From assembly GCA_040954595.2 (NCBI GenBank), contig CM082585.2, positions 1,860,001 to 1,924,000 of the forward strand: 64,000 nt of DNA, read 5' to 3'. The DNA is from Balanoglossus misakiensis (lineage: Eukaryota; Hemichordata). Shown here in pieces: positions 60,562 to 64,000 of the stretch; within the stretch, counting starts at the first letter, position 1, and the number at the start of each line of letters is the position of its first letter. The translations under genes were made by a program, and so were the position numbers. The notes under the pieces were generated by a model. The model was given only the letters and a program-made list of their open reading frames with translations. It had not been told where the DNA came from and searched no databases.

Positions 60562-63500
60562 ACTGCAAAATCTCAAAATTTGGTCGATTTTTGAAAAAAA
60601 TCATGGTGAAAATCATCAAAAAATGACAAATTTTTGATTTTGCAAAATCTCAAAATTTCGTCGATTTTGAAAAAAATTATGGGTTCGTCGATTTTTGAAA
60701 AAAAACATGGGTGAATTTTCGACTTTGCAAAATCTCAAAATTTCATCGATTTTGAAAAAAATCATGGGTTCGTTGATTTTTTAAAAAAACATGGGTGAAT
60801 TTTCGACTTTGCAAAATCTCAAAATTTCGTCGATTTGGAAAAAAAATCATGGGTTCGTTGATTTTTAAAAAAAAACATGGGTGAAAATCATCAAAAAATG
60901 AAAAATTTTCGACTTTGCAAAACCTCAAAATTTCGTCGATTTTGAAAAAAATCATGGGTTCGTCGATTTTTGTAAAAAAATCATGGGTGAAAATCATCAA
61001 AAAATGACAAATTTTCGATTTTCCAAATCTCAAAAGTTCGCCGATTTTGAAAAAAAAATCATGGGTTCGTCGATTGTTTAAAAAAAACATGGGTGAAAAT
61101 CAACAAAATGACAAATTTTCGACTGCAAAATCTCAAAATTTCGTCGATTTTTGAAAAAAAAATCATTGGCTGTAGCTCATGAAAATCATCAACAAATGTC
61201 AAATTTTCAACTTTGCGAAATCTCAAAATATCGTCGATTTTTGAAAAAAAACCATGGGTTCGTCGATTTTTGAAAAAAAACATGGGTGAAAATCATCAAA
61301 AAATGACAAATTTTCGACTTTGCAAAATGTCAAAATTTCGTCGATTTTGAAAAAAATTATGGGTTCGTCGATTTTTGAAAAAAATCATGGGTGAAAATCT
61401 TCAAAAAATGACAAATTTTCGACTGCAAAATCTCAAAATTTCGTCGATTTTCGAAAAAAAATCATGGGTGAAAATCATCAAAAAAATGACAAATTTTTGA
61501 TTTTGCAAAATCTCAAAATTTCGTCGATTTTGAAAAAAAATCACGGGTTCGTCGATTTTTTAAAAAAACATGAGTGAAAACCATCAAAAAATGACAAATT
61601 TAAGACTGCAAAATCTTAAAATTTCGTCGACTTTTGAAAAAAAGCATGGGTTCGTTGATTTTTTAAAAAAACATGGGTGAAAATCATCAAAAATTTACAA
61701 ATTTTCGACTGCAAAATCTCAAAATTTCGTCGATTTTTGAAAAAAAAATCATGGGTGAAAATCCTCAAAAAAACGACAAATTTTTGATTTTGCAAAATTT
61801 CAAAATTTCGTCGATTTTGAAAAAAAATCATGGGTTCGTTGATTTTTTAAAAAAACATGGGTGAAAATCATCAAAAAATGAAAAATTTTCGACTTTGCAA
61901 AATCTCAAAATTTCGTCGATTTTGAAAAATTATGGGTTCGTCGATTTTTGAAAAAAAATCATGGGTGAAAATCATCAAAAAATGACAAATTTTCGATTTT
62001 GCAAAATCTCAAAAGTTCGTCGATTTTGAAAAAAAATCATGGGTTCGTCGATTGTTTAAAAAAAACATGGGTGAAAATCAACAAAATGACAAATTTTCGA
62101 CTGCAAAATCTCAAAATTTCGTCGATTTTTGAAAAAAAAATCATAGGCTATAGCTCATGAAAATCATCAACAAATGTCAAATTTTCAACTTTGCGAAATC
62201 TCAAAATATCGTCGATTTTTGAAAAAAAAAACATGGGTGAAAATCATCAAAAAATGACAAATTTTCGACTTTGCAAAATCTCAAAATTTCGTCGATTTTG
62301 AAAAAAAATATGGGTTCGTCGATTTTTGAAAAAATCATGGGTGAAAATCATCAAAAAATGACAAATTTTCGACTGCAAATCTCAAAATTTCGTCGATTTT
62401 TGAAAAAAAATCATGGGTGAAAATCATCAAAAAAATGACAAATTTTTGATTTTGCAAAATCTCAAAATTTCGTCGATTTTGAAAAAAATCACGGGTTCGT
62501 CGATTTTTTAAAAAAACATGGGTGAAAACCATCAAAAAATGACAAATTTTCGACTGCAAAATCTCAAAATTTCGTCGATTTTTGAAAAAAAACATGCGTT
62601 CGTCGATTTCTGAAAAAAAAAACATGGGTGAAAATCATCAAAAAATGACAAATTTTTGATTTTGCAAAATCTCAAAATTTCGTCGATTTTGAAAAAAAAT
62701 CACGGGTTCGTCGATTTTTTAAAAAAACATGGGTGAAAACCATCAAAAAATGACAAATTTAAGACTGCAAAATCTCAAAATTTCGTCGACTTTTGAAAAA
62801 AAACATGGGTTCGTCGATTTTTGAAAAAAAAACATGGGTGAAAATCATCAAAAAATGAAACATTTTAGACTGCAAAATCTCAAAATTTCGTCGATTTTGA
62901 AAAAAATTATGGGTTCGTCGATTTTTAAAAAAAAATCATGGGTGAAAATCATCAAAAAATGACAAATTTTCGATTTTGCAAAATCTCAAAAGTTCGTCGA
63001 TTTTGAAAAAAAATCATGGGTTCGTCGATTGTTTAAAAAAAACATGGGTGAAAATCAACAAAATGACAAATTTTCGACTGCAAAATCTCAAAATTTCGTC
63101 GATTTTTGAAAAAAAAATCATAGGCTATAGCTCATGAAAATCATCAACAAATGTCAAATTTTCAACTTTGCGAAATCTCAAAATATCGTCGATTTTTGAA
63201 AAAAAAAACATGGGTGAAAATCATCAAAAAATGACAAATTTTCGACTTTGCAAAATCTCAAAATTTCGTCGATTTTGAAAAAAAATATGGGTTCGTCGAT
63301 TTTTGAAAAAATCATGGGTGAAAATCATCAAAAAATGACAAATTTTCGACTGCAAATCTCAAAATTTCGTCGATTTTTGAAAAAAAATCATGGGTGAAAA
63401 TCATCAAAAAAATGACAAATTTTTGATTTTGCAAAATCTCAAAATTTCGTCGATTTTGAAAAAAATCACGGGTTCGTCGATTTTTTAAAAAAACATGGGT

Positions 63501-63705
63501 GAAAATCATAAAAAAATGACAAATTTTCGAGTTTGCAAAATCTCAAAATTTCGTAGATTTTTGAAAAAAATCATGGGTGAAAATCATCAAAAAATGAAAA
63601 ATTTTCGACTTTGCATAATCTCAAAATTTCGTCGATTTTGAAAAAAATCATTGGTTCGTCGATTTTTGAAAAAAAAAACATCGGTGAAAATCACCAAAAA
63701 AAAAT
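60562..63705 (-). repeat. Satellite in reverse orientation, second part
   Basis: Continuation of the reversed satellite after the insertion, with compound monomers (gggttcgtcgatttttgaaaa plus the basic unit). A 977-bp duplication is evident: the series around ctatagctcatg at 62151 and 63128 and the following monomers match. The last recognisable satellite is gggttcgtcgatttttg with a long A tract near 63650-63700. Confidence 0.95.
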
Positions 63706-64000
63706 AGGTATTTGACTCAGAGTAAACAAGATTGTGTAATTGATACATGTCAGAACGAGATAGAGATATCACGCGCTAAGTTCATGTTTAAGAAATATTA
63801 AGATGACGTGTTCCTTTTATGACATAATACTTGACTAACGTATTAATAAGAGGTGGTGAAATTTGATATCACGTTATTATCACCGGAGATCCGTGACGGG
63901 AGTCAACGAGCATGGATAGAGTCGTGTAATTCTTACGTGTGACCAGTAATAAACCACAACTATTTGTGTTACTCGGAAAACTTGTTGAAAGTCTCGTTAT
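63706..64000. other. Non-repetitive flank, no gene seen
   Basis: The satellite ends in an A-rich stretch and is followed by mixed sequence with no internal repeat, no convincing open frame and no RNA gene. It is the only apparently single-copy DNA in the window outside the mobile elements. Confidence 0.6.

Larger units (their letters stand above)
57398..60564. repeat. 3-bp target-site duplication (act) flanking the insertion
   Basis: The bases act lie at 57398-57400 and at 60562-60564. Joining the flanks with one copy gives ttttcgactgcaaaatctc, which is an ordinary variant of the reversed satellite (seen near 57287-57304). This fixes the insertion ends at 57401 and 60561. Confidence 0.75.

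Noticed and set aside
57398-60564. PIF/Harbinger-type TTA/TAA duplication at the same ends
   Set aside because: The left side would be TTA and the right TAA, which are not direct copies; act fits both sides and restores the satellite.

Overview
The window looks like repeat-dense, probably heterochromatic DNA of an invertebrate metazoan. The evidence is multi-copy tyrosine-recombinase (YR) retrotransposons, about 46 kb of AT-rich satellite DNA, and a fragment of an animal CXC-tail protein. No host gene is recognisable, and I cannot name the species. ORFs inside the satellite are by-products of its 78-bp period and are not listed as genes.

Layout: (1) 1-14487 holds three head-to-tail copies of one YR retrotransposon, all on the minus strand: unit A (1-3913, cut by the window edge), unit B (3914-9570, 5657 bp) and unit C (9571-14487, 4917 bp). 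Gene order is gag, reverse transcriptase-RNase H, then tyrosine recombinase. There are no LTRs, and no DNA-methyltransferase domain lies between RNase H and YR, so it is nearest to Ngaro-type members of the DIRS order. A 734-bp internal segment is present once in unit C, twice in B and three times in A. No copy looks fully functional: B has YLDN in place of YLDD in the RT and a duplication that cuts gag from pol, while C keeps YLDD and a joined gag-pol frame but has frameshifts in RNase H and YR.

(2) 14488-56470 is about 42 kb of a 78-bp satellite in one orientation, with T-tract length variants, longer monomers carrying an extra segment of about 30 bp, and several higher-order repeats (3420, 1955, 923, about 1978 and 1138 bp). 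(3) At 56470/56471 the satellite flips orientation through a near-perfect palindrome; the reversed array runs to 57400 and again from 60562 to about 63700.

(4) 57401-60561 is a 3161-bp insertion in the reversed satellite. It is flanked by a 3-bp direct repeat (act) that restores the satellite sequence when one copy is removed. Its termini are long inverted repeats, each made of five degenerate tandem copies (154-181 bp) in mirror order, as in foldback elements. The core carries a CXC-type cysteine-rich C-terminal gene fragment and a perfect 36-bp palindrome. (5) About 63700-64000 is non-repetitive DNA without a recognisable gene.

How it may fit together: the retrotransposon tandem could have grown by recombination at its terminal repeats, and it sits directly against the satellite. 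In Dictyostelium, DIRS-1 clusters form centromeres, so a pericentromeric position is worth considering, but that is inference.
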